Shown: piece by piece, positions 1 through 8,504 of the stretch
Layout of the letters: the number at the start of each line of letters is the position of its first letter
Numbering within the stretch: position 1 is the stretch's first letter
NCBI GenBank assembly: GCA_013140455.1
Contig: JABFSU010000120.1
Location: 1-32,002, forward strand
Reading direction: 5' to 3'
Length of the DNA stretch: 32,002 nucleotides
Source of the DNA: Nitrospira sp.
GTDB taxonomy: Bacteria; Nitrospirota; Nitrospiria; Nitrospirales; Nitrospiraceae
Made by a program: the position numbers and the translations under genes
The notes under the pieces: model-generated
Told to the model about the DNA's origin: nothing
Databases searched by the model: none
Seen by the model: only the letters and a program-made list of their open reading frames with translations

Positions 1-1280
1 TCTTGGGCGCTATTCTGCTGGACAATCAGGCCATGCCGAAAGCGATGGAACTGCTCGTTGAAGAGAATTTCTACCGCACGGCCCATCGCAAAGTGTATCG
101 GGCGATGCTCGACTTATCCGATGTCGGGGAAGTCATCGACCAGATCACGTTGACTGAGCGGTTGAAAGCGAAGGGGGAGCTGGAATCGATCGGCGGCGCC
201 GCCTTTCTTGCGGAGTTGGTCCAGTCGGTATCCAGCTCCGCGAACATCCGGTATCACTGCAAGATTGTGCGCGACAAAGCGGTCGCGAGGGAGCTCATTC
301 ACACCTCGACGGAAGTGCTGACGAAAGGCTATGAAGGGACGACCTCCATCGACGATCTGCTCGATTTTGCCGAGCGTTCGGTGTTCAGCATTGCCCAAGG
401 CAAATTGGAACGGTCGTTTACGCCGATCAACGACATCATCAAGGAGAGTCTTGATCTTGTCGATAAGCTGTCGAAGCGGAAAGAGCATGTCACGGGAGTC
501 CCGACAGGGTACTACGATCTCGACGATCTGACTGCAGGACTTCAGCCGTCCGACCTTGTAATTGTGGCGGCCCGTCCCAGTATGGGCAAGACCAGTCTGG
601 CCTTGGGGTTTGCGACGCATGCCGCGATCCATGCCAAGGCGGTGGTCGGTATTTTCAGTCTCGAAATGTCCAAGCCGCAAATCGTGTTGCGCATGTTGAG
701 TTCAGAAGCGCGGGTCGATTCGCATGGGCTCCGGACAGGCAAGCTGCAAAAAGAAGACTGGTGGCGGCTGGCCGAAGCCGCCGGAAGGCTGGAGCAAGCG
801 CCGATCTATATTGATGATACGGGTGGGATTACCGTACAGCAGATGCGCGGGAAAGCACGCCGTCTCAAAGCTGAAAAGGGGCTGGATCTCCTGATCGTCG
901 ATTACCTGCAACTCATGCAGGGGCGGAGTGATTCGGAGTCGCGGCAACAAGAAATCTCCGACATCTCCCGGTCACTCAAGGCGTTGGCGAAAGAACTGAA
1001 TGTGCCGGTGGTGGCGCTCTCGCAGCTCAGCCGAGCAGTAGAGGCGAGAAAACCTCCGATCCCCATGTTGGCCGACTTGCGTGAGTCCGGCGCAATCGAG
1101 CAGGACGCCGACGTGGTGATGTTTATCTATCGCGAAGATGTCTATGACCAGAACTCTGAGCGGAAGGGCATTGCTGAGATTATTATCAGCAAGCATCGAA
1201 ATGGTCCGATCGGAAAGCGGGATCTGTTTTTCCATGATCGGTTTGCCAAGTTTGAAAGTCTCGACAATCGCGAATCGTGA
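1..1280 (+). CDS. dnaB: Replicative DNA helicase DnaB (5' end outside window)
   Basis: DnaB is the hexameric 5'-3' helicase that unwinds DNA at the replication fork and recruits primase. The reading frame is already open at the left edge, with its first whole codon at base 3, so roughly the first 30 residues of a usual 450-470 aa protein are missing. Numbering from that codon, the N-terminal DnaB domain covers about 1-110 and the RecA-like ATPase about 160-425. Walker A is ARPSMGKTS (190-198), followed by FSLEMS. Walker B is LLIVDYLQLM (about 296-305), followed by LSQLSR and the arginine-finger region ADLRESGAIEQDAD. No intein interrupts the Walker motifs. The next gene begins within about 50 bases on the same strand. 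The family call is very secure. Confidence 0.97.
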   Translation, partial: LGAILLDNQAMPKAMELLVEENFYRTAHRKVYRAMLDLSDVGEVIDQITLTERLKAKGELESIGGAAFLAELVQSVSSSANIRYHCKIVRDKAVARELIHTSTEVLTKGYEGTTSIDDLLDFAERSVFSIAQGKLERSFTPINDIIKESLDLVDKLSKRKEHVTGVPTGYYDLDDLTAGLQPSDLVIVAARPSMGKTSLALGFATHAAIHAKAVVGIFSLEMSKPQIVLRMLSSEARVDSHGLRTGKLQKEDWWRLAEAAGRLEQAPIYIDDTGGITVQQMRGKARRLKAEKGLDLLIVDYLQLMQGRSDSESRQQEISDISRSLKALAKELNVPVVALSQLSRAVEARKPPIPMLADLRESGAIEQDADVVMFIYREDVYDQNSERKGIAEIIISKHRNGPIGKRDLFFHDRFAKFESLDNRES

Positions 1281-1331
1281 AGTCGTTTGACGGGTCTTTT
1301 CTCCTGTCGGTATAATTCCTTCCAGCTGACG

Positions 1332-3221
1332 ATGCACTCCGAGTCCTTTTTCCACAAGGCTATTGTGAATATACGACGCTGGTCTTCGGTCGCCTCCTCA
1401 TTGTCATTCCCTGATCATCTGCTGCTGTGCGCGGGGCCCAGACTCTTGGGGATCCTCATTCCTCTCGTGGTGGTGGCCTGCGCGGCGGCGCCGCATCCGC
1501 AGGAAGCTGCGTCAGCCGGCGCAGCACCGAAAAAGCCAGCCGCCGTTCCGGCTGTGGATGCCTCAGCGTCGTATCATTTCATGCTGGGATATCAAGCCGA
1601 GCTGGCCCAAGACAATGAGAAAGCGATTCAGGAATATCGGACTGTGCTCAAAACCGATCCGAACTCGCGCTCGGTCAAAGCGCGATTGGCCGGGATCTAT
1701 TTCGGCTTAGGTGACCTGGCCAATGCGGCTCGTTATGCGGAGGAAGTCGGCGAAGGGACCGGTCAGGATGCCCAACAGCTGACGCAGATGGCCGGCATTC
1801 TCGCCAGCGCAGGCAAGCCGGATCGAGCGCTTCGACTGTTAGATCTGGCGATTGAACGTGACCCAGCACAGGGCGATGCTTATTTCCCCAAAGCAATTAT
1901 CCTCGTCAATCAGAAGCGGCTGGCGGAAGCCGAGCAGACCGCGAAGCAAGGATTGAAAGTCTCGCCGGAGTCGCCGATCGGCCACTATTATCTCGGGCGG
2001 ATTTTTCTCGAATCAGGAAAACAGGACGAGGCGTTGGCAAGCTTCGAACGGGCCATCGCGGTCAATGCGGCGTTTGAACCGGCGTACCTTGCTCAGGCCT
2101 CACTGTACGAAACCCGGCAGGAGCGAGAAAAAGCGATTGCGGTGCTCAAGCGGTACCTTGAGCGGGTGAACCCCAATAATAAGGATATCCGCCAGCATTT
2201 GATCCAGCTCTACGTCAATACCAAGGACTACGCCGGTGGCCTCGCGGAACTCGACAAGATGTTGGCAGAAGAGCCTGGCGACCTTGATGCGCAGCTGCGG
2301 ATGGCACTGATCTACGGAGAGAAAAATGAATTTCCCAAGGCCATTGAGTTGCTCCAGGCGGTGCTGAAAGCGCGGCCTGCCGAACTCAAAGTGCGCGACT
2401 ATCTCGGCTATCTCTATGAGGAGACGAAGGAATTCCAAAAAGCGGTGGAAGCGTATCAGTTTAACGTTCAGCTCGATTCTTCCTATGCTGACAGCCACAT
2501 GCATCTTGGAGTGTTACAGTATCGGCTCAAAGCCTATCCTGCTGCGATCACTCACTTGACGGAGGCTACGCGGATCAATCCCAAGCAGCCGGAACCCTTT
2601 ATTGTGCTGGGGCTCGCGCACCTCCAAGCCGAGCAATTCGAGACAGCCTTGAGCGCCTTTGAAGAAGGGATTCGCCATCATCCAAAGAATGCGGATCTGC
2701 ATTTCAACTTGGGGACTGCCTACGATAAGCTCAATCGATTTGACGATGTGGTGAAGTCGATGGAGTTAGCTCTGAGTCTGGATCCGCACCATGCCGATGC
2801 CTTGAATTATCTCGGGTATAGCTATGCAGAGCGAGGCGTCAAGGTGGAGCAGGCCTTGTCATTGACCAGGCAGGCTGTCGCACTCAAGCCCGACAACGGA
2901 TACTATGTCGACAGTCTTGGGTGGGCGTTCTATAAGGCCGGGCAATTCAATGAGGCGCTGACCGAGATCAAGCGCGCAGTCGCGCTGGTGGGTGACGATC
3001 CAGTGATCTATGAGCATCTTGGAGAAATCTATGTGAAGCAGCAGAAGCTGCCCGAGGCGAAGGAAGCCTGGCTCCATTCACTGGAACTTGATCCCTCCAA
3101 TGACAAGCTCTCCCAGCGATTTCGTGAGCAGGGCCTCGGTGATCCCGCCAGCGAGGATCGTATCCAGCAAGCCAAGCGCCGCGTATCAGAGAAGATACAG
3201 TCTAAGCAATCTGCCCCATAG
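1332..3221 (+). CDS. TPR-repeat lipoprotein
   Basis: This is a protein of about 629 aa made almost entirely of tetratricopeptide repeats from about residue 75 to the C-terminus, with typical endings such as LKTDPNS, LDPHHADALNYLGYSYAERG and LELDPSN. Such proteins are protein-protein scaffolds, and in this form often serve outer-membrane or secretion assemblies. A hydrophobic stretch LLGILIPLVVVAC ends in a lipobox-like Cys (residue 50 with this start), which suggests export and lipidation. The leader is long for a lipoprotein, so the true start may be the TTG at 1446; a TTG at 1287 is also in frame. It follows dnaB closely on the same strand. The partner is unknown, and the pilus genes 0.5 kb downstream are one possibility by position only. 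Confidence 0.85.
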   Translation: MHSESFFHKAIVNIRRWSSVASSLSFPDHLLLCAGPRLLGILIPLVVVACAAAPHPQEAASAGAAPKKPAAVPAVDASASYHFMLGYQAELAQDNEKAIQEYRTVLKTDPNSRSVKARLAGIYFGLGDLANAARYAEEVGEGTGQDAQQLTQMAGILASAGKPDRALRLLDLAIERDPAQGDAYFPKAIILVNQKRLAEAEQTAKQGLKVSPESPIGHYYLGRIFLESGKQDEALASFERAIAVNAAFEPAYLAQASLYETRQEREKAIAVLKRYLERVNPNNKDIRQHLIQLYVNTKDYAGGLAELDKMLAEEPGDLDAQLRMALIYGEKNEFPKAIELLQAVLKARPAELKVRDYLGYLYEETKEFQKAVEAYQFNVQLDSSYADSHMHLGVLQYRLKAYPAAITHLTEATRINPKQPEPFIVLGLAHLQAEQFETALSAFEEGIRHHPKNADLHFNLGTAYDKLNRFDDVVKSMELALSLDPHHADALNYLGYSYAERGVKVEQALSLTRQAVALKPDNGYYVDSLGWAFYKAGQFNEALTEIKRAVALVGDDPVIYEHLGEIYVKQQKLPEAKEAWLHSLELDPSNDKLSQRFREQGLGDPASEDRIQQAKRRVSEKIQSKQSAP

Positions 3222-3719
3222 CCGTATTTATTCTGATCGGTTCGTAGAAACGCCGGATTACTGCGCTCCTTATCCATCAAGAGAGCGATCAGTCATGCCA
3301 GGCAATCGACTATTCTTCGGCGATCATCCGTCAAAGTTCATCAATGGTTTCAAGGAGATCATTCTCTATGAAACCACCTCAATCACTCATACTCTATAGA
3401 GCCCAGGTTCCCAGTAGGAATCGACCAGACGCATGAACTCGGTCCATATTCTGTGCAGAAAGAAATGGCGAAATGCCAATTCTCGGCAGTTTTGAGCAGA
3501 TTGCGGAATGGCTGTCCACCGTGGAGCATAAACGCGCAGTCGGACCATTTCTTCTATCTTGTTGATTTCAAGAGAGATGGTGATAGGTTCGTCTTTAGCA
3601 CTGACCGGCATCAAACCTGCTATAGCCCTGGTAGGCGCCAACACGAGCGCCTCGGGTAGCGAGAAGAAGCAGAGTGTGAAAGCGGGCAGTCAGTGAACCA
3701 TCAACCAGGAGGCAGTACG
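3222..3719. other. Gene-poor spacer upstream of the pilin gene
   Basis: No convincing full gene was found in about 500 bases. Two tiny overlapping frames begin at 3368 (22 codons, preceded by AAGGAG) and 3433, and a 30-codon frame at 3473-3565 has a cytochrome-oxidase-like stretch. None is long enough to call as a gene. The right part holds a GG-N10-GC sequence and the pilin ribosome-binding site AGGAGG at 3707-3712. The spacer may be the decayed remains of a gene plus the pilin leader region. Confidence 0.5.
3584..3600 (+). promoter_or_regulatory. Possible sigma-54 promoter for the pilin gene
   Basis: AGGTTC (from 3585) followed by TTAGCA gives the invariant GG (3586-3587), ten bases, then GC (3598-3599) of the -24/-12 class, in the correct orientation and about 110 bases before the pilin start. 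Only part of the TGGCAC-N5-TTGCA consensus is matched. Pilin genes are often sigma-54 dependent, which makes the match plausible but not proven. Confidence 0.25.
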
Positions 3720-4337
3720 ATGTTTAAGGCATTCCGTAAACAAGAGGGTTTCACCCTCATCGAGTTGATGATCGTCGTGGCGATCATCGGCATCTTGGCG
3801 GCTATCGCCATCCCGAACTTTCTGACGTACCAGATCAAGTCTCGGCAGTCAGAAGCCAAAGCGAATCTGATGGCGATTAAGACCTCCGAAGTGTCGTGGC
3901 AGGGTGAGCGGGGTTGTTTCTTGACCACCGCCGCCTGGCCAGCTGCAGCTGCACCGGTTGCCGGTACCAAGAATACGCCGTCGAGCTGGTTCCTTCCGGC
4001 TGCCCCTGCGGTGACGGCCGCTCCTACCTGGTGTGTGGGTGCCGCTGGTGCGGGTGTGACGGCGGGTACCTTTGCCGACCTTGGCTTCGTGCCCAGTGGT
4101 CTCGTGATGTTCCAGTATGCGACGGGTACCTATGCCCTATCGTATAGTTCATGCATGGGTCCTGTTTCGGCCCCTGCGGCATTCATCACCCGCGAACCAG
4201 GGACAACCGATAACGGTGTTGCTTCGTCGGGGATGAGGGCGACGGCTGCCACCAACCTGGATGGGGATGGAGCCATCTCTGTGTGGGCGTCGTCTGATGG
4301 TCAGGGTGCGCAGGACTGCGTCACGGGCGTCTACTAG
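3720..4337 (+). CDS. pilA: Type IV major pilin (PilA-like prepilin)
   Basis: This is a prepilin of 205 aa. The short charged leader MFKAFRKQEG ends at the prepilin peptidase site, followed by the mature N-terminus FTLIELMIVVAIIGILAAIA, a near-perfect type IV pilin helix with Glu5. The rest is an Ala/Gly/Pro-rich globular domain with four Cys residues (RGCF, WCVG, SSCM, QDCV) that could form two disulphides, and a C-terminal NLDGDGAISVWAS stretch like that of delta-proteobacterial PilA proteins. The ATG at 3720 is chosen because AGGAGG lies 7 bases before it; an upstream GTG at 3693 lacks such a site. The product is assembled into surface fibres for adhesion, twitching or DNA uptake. A hairpin follows the stop codon, so the pilin may be made in excess over the downstream genes. 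Confidence 0.93.
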   Translation: MFKAFRKQEGFTLIELMIVVAIIGILAAIAIPNFLTYQIKSRQSEAKANLMAIKTSEVSWQGERGCFLTTAAWPAAAAPVAGTKNTPSSWFLPAAPAVTAAPTWCVGAAGAGVTAGTFADLGFVPSGLVMFQYATGTYALSYSSCMGPVSAPAAFITREPGTTDNGVASSGMRATAATNLDGDGAISVWASSDGQGAQDCVTGVY

Positions 4338-4366
4338 CCGCAGCCAGATCCTGTGCTGAGTGAGGC

Positions 4367-4406
4367 GTCCCGCCGGCTGGAAACAGCCGGCGGGACATCC
4401 TGTTTT
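4367..4406 (+). terminator. Hairpin after the pilin gene
   Basis: A perfect 12-bp stem, GTCCCGCCGGCT (4367-4378) with AGCCGGCGGGAC (4385-4396) around a 6-base loop, is followed by ATCCTGTTTT. It lies 29 bases after the pilin stop codon and has the look of an intrinsic or attenuating terminator, or a 3' stabilising structure. The start of the next gene is only 22 bases further on. Confidence 0.7.
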
Positions 4407-4428
4407 AAGGAGATACATAGGTTCCAAC

Positions 4429-5355
4429 ATGTCTGTCAGTTCTTCTTTCATCTCATCAGACCAATCAACATCTGCGACCTCGGTGAAGCTAGTCTATCCT
4501 TTAGTTTTTGCCACACTAATCGTACTCCTTGGCCTGTTGACCTATCTTCAACAAGATCTAGATCACCGTTCTGATCGAGTCGCAGAGAAAATAGAAGAGC
4601 TGTCACAACTCCCGCGTGGTGAGGCCCTGCGGCCAGCTCTGCTGGGTTACCACCATCTTGGGGCGGATATTCTCTGGCTCAGGACGCTCCAAGTTCTCGG
4701 TAAGAAAAAGAACTCTATAGACGAACACGTGTGGCTATACCACGCGATGGATGTGATCACCACCCTCGATCCCCTCTATGCCTATGTCTATTATGTGGGA
4801 GGAGTGGTATTGACTGATATGGCAAGCCGGGTTGATTTGAGCAATCAGCTGTTGGAGAAAGGCCACGCCGCGAATCCGAACGAATGGAATCTGCCTTTTC
4901 TGCTTGGGTACAACCACTATTTTGTACTTGGTGATCCGGCAATGGGGGCTGACTATATTGGTCGTGCAGCAAGGACTCCAGGTGGTCCAGGATTTCTGCC
5001 TGGATTGGCAACCAGGATGTATGCAGAGTCGGGAAATCCCGATGTGGCATTGGAGCTTCTTGAGGCAGTACGGAGAGAGAATCCCGATGTCGCCGCTCGC
5101 GAGAAACTGAAGGAACGAGCAAGTGAGGTTATGATCGAGAGAGATCTCAGGCGCCTTGATGCGGCGATTCAGCGCTATCAACAGACACAACACAAATATC
5201 CAAAAACGTTGTCGGACTTGATCTCGTCCGGCATACTGCCAGCAATTCCAGAAGAGCCGTTCGGAGGCGCGTATCTGCTAGATTCCGGAACGGGGCAGGT
5301 ATCTAGCAGCAGTCATCCCAAACGGCTTAAAGTATTCAGGTTGGATAAGGGGTAA
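4429..5355 (+). CDS. Membrane-anchored TPR-like protein, positional PilG equivalent
   Basis: This is a protein of about 309 aa with one N-terminal membrane helix (about residues 18-40, VKLVYPLVFATLIVLLGLL) and a periplasmic or cytoplasmic alpha-helical domain with TPR-like helices (for example LLEKGHAANPNEWNLPF and ALELLEAVRRENPD). It lies between the pilin gene and an ABC ATPase/permease pair. In Myxococcus xanthus, pilA is followed by pilG, pilH and pilI, which are needed for pilus biogenesis, and this gene takes the pilG place. The assignment is by position and general architecture; no diagnostic PilG motif is known to me. The ATG at 4429 is preferred because the frame upstream of it runs through the hairpin; the AAGGAGA before it is rather distant (16 bases). 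It ends 10 bases before the ATPase gene. Confidence 0.7.
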   Translation: MSVSSSFISSDQSTSATSVKLVYPLVFATLIVLLGLLTYLQQDLDHRSDRVAEKIEELSQLPRGEALRPALLGYHHLGADILWLRTLQVLGKKKNSIDEHVWLYHAMDVITTLDPLYAYVYYVGGVVLTDMASRVDLSNQLLEKGHAANPNEWNLPFLLGYNHYFVLGDPAMGADYIGRAARTPGGPGFLPGLATRMYAESGNPDVALELLEAVRRENPDVAAREKLKERASEVMIERDLRRLDAAIQRYQQTQHKYPKTLSDLISSGILPAIPEEPFGGAYLLDSGTGQVSSSSHPKRLKVFRLDKG

Positions 5356-5365
5356 GGGTCTCGAT

Positions 5366-6331
5366 ATGCTTCCTGTCACTGACCACGTTGTCCAGATTGA
5401 AAACATCCGCAAAGTGTTTCGTGTCGGATTCTGGGGCAGGCGCGTCACGGCGGTCGATCAGCTGTCTTTGGATGTTCGCCGGGGTGAAGTCTTCGGTTTT
5501 CTTGGCCCTAACGGAGCCGGGAAGACGACCACGCTGAAGATGTTGATGGGGCTCATCTATCCCACGAGTGGGCAGGCCAAGATCTTTGGCCATCTGGTGG
5601 GCGATCCGGCTGCGAAAGCGAAGCTTGGATTTCTTCCGGAGTCGCCGTATTTCTATGACTACCTGACAAGCCGCGAGTTCCTCAACTTCTATGGCCATCT
5701 CTTTGGGCTATGGGGGGTAAGACTCAACAAGCGTGTGGATGAGTTGCTTGAGTTGGTGGGTATGTCTCATGCGAAAGACCTGCAACTCAGAAAATTCTCA
5801 AAAGGGATGTTGCAGCGGGTTGGAATCGCGCAAGCCTTGATCAATGATCCGGAGCTGGTCGTGCTGGATGAGCCGATGTCCGGGCTTGACCCGATCGGAC
5901 GGAAGGAGGTGCGCGACCTCATCTTCCGTCTCAAGGAGTCCGGCAAGACAGTCATGTTCAGCTCGCACATTTTGCACGATGCCGAGTTACTCTGTGATCG
6001 AGTCGCCATGATCATGAAAGGCCGATTGGTGGCTTGTGGACAGGTATCTGAGTTGATCCAACAAGGAGCCACGCAAGAAGTGGAGATGGTTATCGATCGG
6101 CTCTCGCCGGAAGGTCTGGAGCATCTTCGTGTCTTGGCAACGAAGGTGGTGTTGAACGGGGAGCGAGTCATGGTCGTGTTGAGTAACCAGCGTCAGGTCG
6201 ATGAGTCTCTTGAAGTTATTAGGGCGGCTCATGCCAAGCTGGTCTCGTTGACTCCTCATAAGGCGTCGCTGGAGGATCTGTTCATTCGTGAAGCCAACGG
6301 TGTGCAGTCACCTGTGGAGGCGCGCGTATGA
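5366..6331 (+). CDS. ABC transporter ATP-binding protein (Myxococcus PilH-like by position)
   Basis: This is a cytoplasmic ATPase of 321 aa that powers the membrane protein encoded next. Seen directly: Walker A GPNGAGKTT (47-55), Q-loop region FLPESPYFYDYL, signature FSKGMLQRVGIAQ (144-156), Walker B LVVLDEPMSGLDP (164-176) and H-loop SSHILHD (H201). A C-terminal extension of about 90 residues is typical of the CcmA/YhaQ-type ATPases that pair with ABC-2 permeases. The stop overlaps the permease start, so the two are translationally coupled. In M. xanthus, PilH is an ABC ATPase encoded after pilA and pilG, so a pilus-related role is likely. The name should not be confused with the chemotaxis protein PilH of Pseudomonas. 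Confidence 0.9.
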   Translation: MLPVTDHVVQIENIRKVFRVGFWGRRVTAVDQLSLDVRRGEVFGFLGPNGAGKTTTLKMLMGLIYPTSGQAKIFGHLVGDPAAKAKLGFLPESPYFYDYLTSREFLNFYGHLFGLWGVRLNKRVDELLELVGMSHAKDLQLRKFSKGMLQRVGIAQALINDPELVVLDEPMSGLDPIGRKEVRDLIFRLKESGKTVMFSSHILHDAELLCDRVAMIMKGRLVACGQVSELIQQGATQEVEMVIDRLSPEGLEHLRVLATKVVLNGERVMVVLSNQRQVDESLEVIRAAHAKLVSLTPHKASLEDLFIREANGVQSPVEARV

Positions 6332-7089
6332 AGGTCCTATCGATTGCGCTCAATACGTTCCGTGAAAACTTGCGCGACAAGTTGCTCTATAACCTGTTGG
6401 TGTTTGCGCTGCTGCTGATCGGGAGTTCGTTGCTGCTGATGCGGCTGACGCTGGGAGAGTTTCATCGCTTGTTGCTGGATGTGGGGCTTGGGAGTATCAA
6501 TATTTTCGGGGTGCTGATCGCGATTTTTGTCGGAATTGGACTTGTCAACAAAGAGATCGAGAAGAAAACGATCTATACCATTGTGTCGAAACCCGTCGCG
6601 CGCTACCAGTTCCTGGTCGGGAAATACCTTGGTCTGACCCTGACTCTCTTGGTTAATACGCTGATTATGGCCGGGGGACTGTTACTGGTGCTCTTTGCGC
6701 AAGCTGTGCCGATTGAGAGCATGTTGTTCAAGGCGCTGGGGTTGATCTTTATGGAGTTCATGGTCATCACGGCGGTGGCCTTGTTGTATTCTACCTTCAC
6801 GAGTGCGACGCTCAGCGCCATTTTCACGCTGGCCACCTACGTGATCGGCCACCTGACGGCGGATCTCAAGACTTTCGGAGAGAAGATGGATGAAGGGATG
6901 CGCGCGGTGGTCACGGGGCTCTATTATATTCTGCCGAATTTAGAGCGGTTCAATCTCAAGGGGAATGTCATTCACCATATTGAGGTGCCTGGAACGGACC
7001 TCTTGCTCATTGTGGTGTACGGGTTGACCTATGTCGCATTTCTACTGATGGCTGCGAGTCTCATCTTCCAGCGTCGTGATTTTCGCTAG
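6328..7089 (+). CDS. ABC-2 type permease (Myxococcus PilI-like by position)
   Basis: This is an integral inner-membrane protein of 253 aa with about six hydrophobic segments, for example LLYNLLVFALLLIGSSLLLM, INIFGVLIAIFVGIGL, LTLLVNTLIMAGGLLLVL and LLIVVYGLTYVAFLLM. The cytoplasmic NKEIEKKTIYTIVSKPV motif after the second segment is typical of ABC-2 permeases. The ATG overlaps the stop of the ATPase gene (ATGA at 6328), so the two form one transporter. The substrate is not visible in the sequence. The pilA-linked context suggests a function in pilus assembly, as for PilI of M. xanthus. Confidence 0.87.
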   Translation: MKVLSIALNTFRENLRDKLLYNLLVFALLLIGSSLLLMRLTLGEFHRLLLDVGLGSINIFGVLIAIFVGIGLVNKEIEKKTIYTIVSKPVARYQFLVGKYLGLTLTLLVNTLIMAGGLLLVLFAQAVPIESMLFKALGLIFMEFMVITAVALLYSTFTSATLSAIFTLATYVIGHLTADLKTFGEKMDEGMRAVVTGLYYILPNLERFNLKGNVIHHIEVPGTDLLLIVVYGLTYVAFLLMAASLIFQRRDFR

Positions 7090-7208
7090 CTCGCGGCCTG
7101 CCAGCTCCATTCTCTACTTGCAAAGACAGTGCGTCCAAGGTATTGATGGAGTAAACGTAGCCTGTGCATTGATGACCAACGCCAGGGATTTCGGGACGAT
7201 TTGAATAC

Positions 7209-8327
7209 ATGAATATCCCTCTCCTCGACCTAAAAGCTCAGTTTCAACCTCTTCGCGCCGAGCTCATGGCGGCGGTCCAAACGGTCTGCGAGGAGCAGGG
7301 GTTTATCCTCGGCCCGCGCGTGGTGGCCTTTGAGGAGTCTCTGGCTAAGTATGTCGGCGCCCGCTACGCCATCGGCTGTGCCTCGGGAAGCGACGCGTTG
7401 CTGCTCTCGCTTATGGCGATGGGAGTGGGGCAAGGCGACGAAGTGATCACGGTTCCGTTTACGTTTTTTGCCACAGCTGGCGCCGTGTCTCGATTGGGCG
7501 CGAAGCCGGTTTTTATCGATATTCAGCCGGACACCTTCAACCTTGATCCAGCCCAGTTAGAACGGGTTGTGACGTCGCGGACTAAGGCAATCATTCCTGT
7601 TCATCTATTCGGGCAATGTGCCGATATGCCGGCCATCAATCAGATTGCTAAGGCAAAGAGGCTGCATGTCATCGAAGATGCCTGTCAGGCCATCGGAGCC
7701 GGACAGGGCGGTCAGCGCGCCGGGGTGTTGGGAGATACCGCCTGCTTCAGCTTTTTCCCTTCGAAGAACCTTGGCGGGTTCGGCGATGGCGGGATGATCA
7801 CGACCAATGATCAGGGGCTCGCGGATGCGCTGGCCATGTTGCGTGTGCATGGGAGCCGGGTCCGCTATCTTCATGAAGCGGTCGGGATTAACAGCCGGTT
7901 GGATGCGTTACAAGCCGTCGTGCTCGATATCAAGCTCAAGTATCTCGATCAGTGGGCTGAAGGCCGCCGGCGCAATGCCGCCCGCTATGACCAGTTGTTT
8001 CGAGCGGCGGGTTTGCTGGATCGCGTGACATTGCCATCGACGAAGGCGGGCAATTTTCACGTCTACAATCAGTATACCGTGCGGGTCTCGAAGCGAGACG
8101 AACTTCGGGCTCATCTGAAGGAGAAGGGCGTCGGGACCGAGATCTATTACCCGCTCCCTATGCATTTGCAGCACTGTTATCAGGACCTTGGCTATCGGAA
8201 GGGGGCCTTCCCCTTATCCGAACGGGCGGCCGAAGAAGTGATGTCCCTTCCCATCTATGCCGAACTCAGCGATGCGCAACTGACCTACGTAGTTGAGATG
8301 GTTGCCGACTTCTTCAATCGCCAATAG
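7209..8327 (+). CDS. DegT/DnrJ/EryC1/StrS family sugar aminotransferase
   Basis: This is a PLP-dependent enzyme of 372 aa that makes an amino sugar by transamination of a nucleotide-linked keto-sugar. Seen directly: N-terminal NIPLLDLKAQ, cofactor phosphate site GCASGSDAL (56-64), VIEDACQAIGA with Asp157, which contacts the pyridine ring, and the Schiff-base Lys186 in FFPSKNLGGFGDGG. Length is normal for the family. It stands alone between the pilus-type transporter and the protease, without other sugar-nucleotide genes, so the sugar cannot be named. Products of this family go into O-antigen, glycoprotein glycans or natural products; a pilin or surface glycan is one inference from the neighbours. 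Confidence 0.92.
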   Translation: MNIPLLDLKAQFQPLRAELMAAVQTVCEEQGFILGPRVVAFEESLAKYVGARYAIGCASGSDALLLSLMAMGVGQGDEVITVPFTFFATAGAVSRLGAKPVFIDIQPDTFNLDPAQLERVVTSRTKAIIPVHLFGQCADMPAINQIAKAKRLHVIEDACQAIGAGQGGQRAGVLGDTACFSFFPSKNLGGFGDGGMITTNDQGLADALAMLRVHGSRVRYLHEAVGINSRLDALQAVVLDIKLKYLDQWAEGRRRNAARYDQLFRAAGLLDRVTLPSTKAGNFHVYNQYTVRVSKRDELRAHLKEKGVGTEIYYPLPMHLQHCYQDLGYRKGAFPLSERAAEEVMSLPIYAELSDAQLTYVVEMVADFFNRQ

Positions 8328-8378
8328 GGCGTTTCTCGAGTTTCCCCACTCGCTGTCGTATTGTCCGCTGGTCAACGC

Positions 8379-8408
8379 TTGGCGGCTCTGTCCGTTGAGC
8401 CATATAAT
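8379..8408 (+). promoter_or_regulatory. Candidate sigma-70 promoter for the protease gene
   Basis: TTGGCG (8379-8384), an 18-base spacer and TATAAT (8403-8408) form a good -35/-10 pair. The site lies about 95 bases before the ATG of the protease gene and is the only strong match in this spacer. Confidence 0.45.
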
Positions 8409-8504
8409 ATTGGGCATCGATGGGTCTGTTGTAGATGTAGCGGGCAAGGGCAAGAGGGCGGTTCTCTCTCCAATATGACGACTCGTGGAAGATAGGAGAT
8501 ATTG

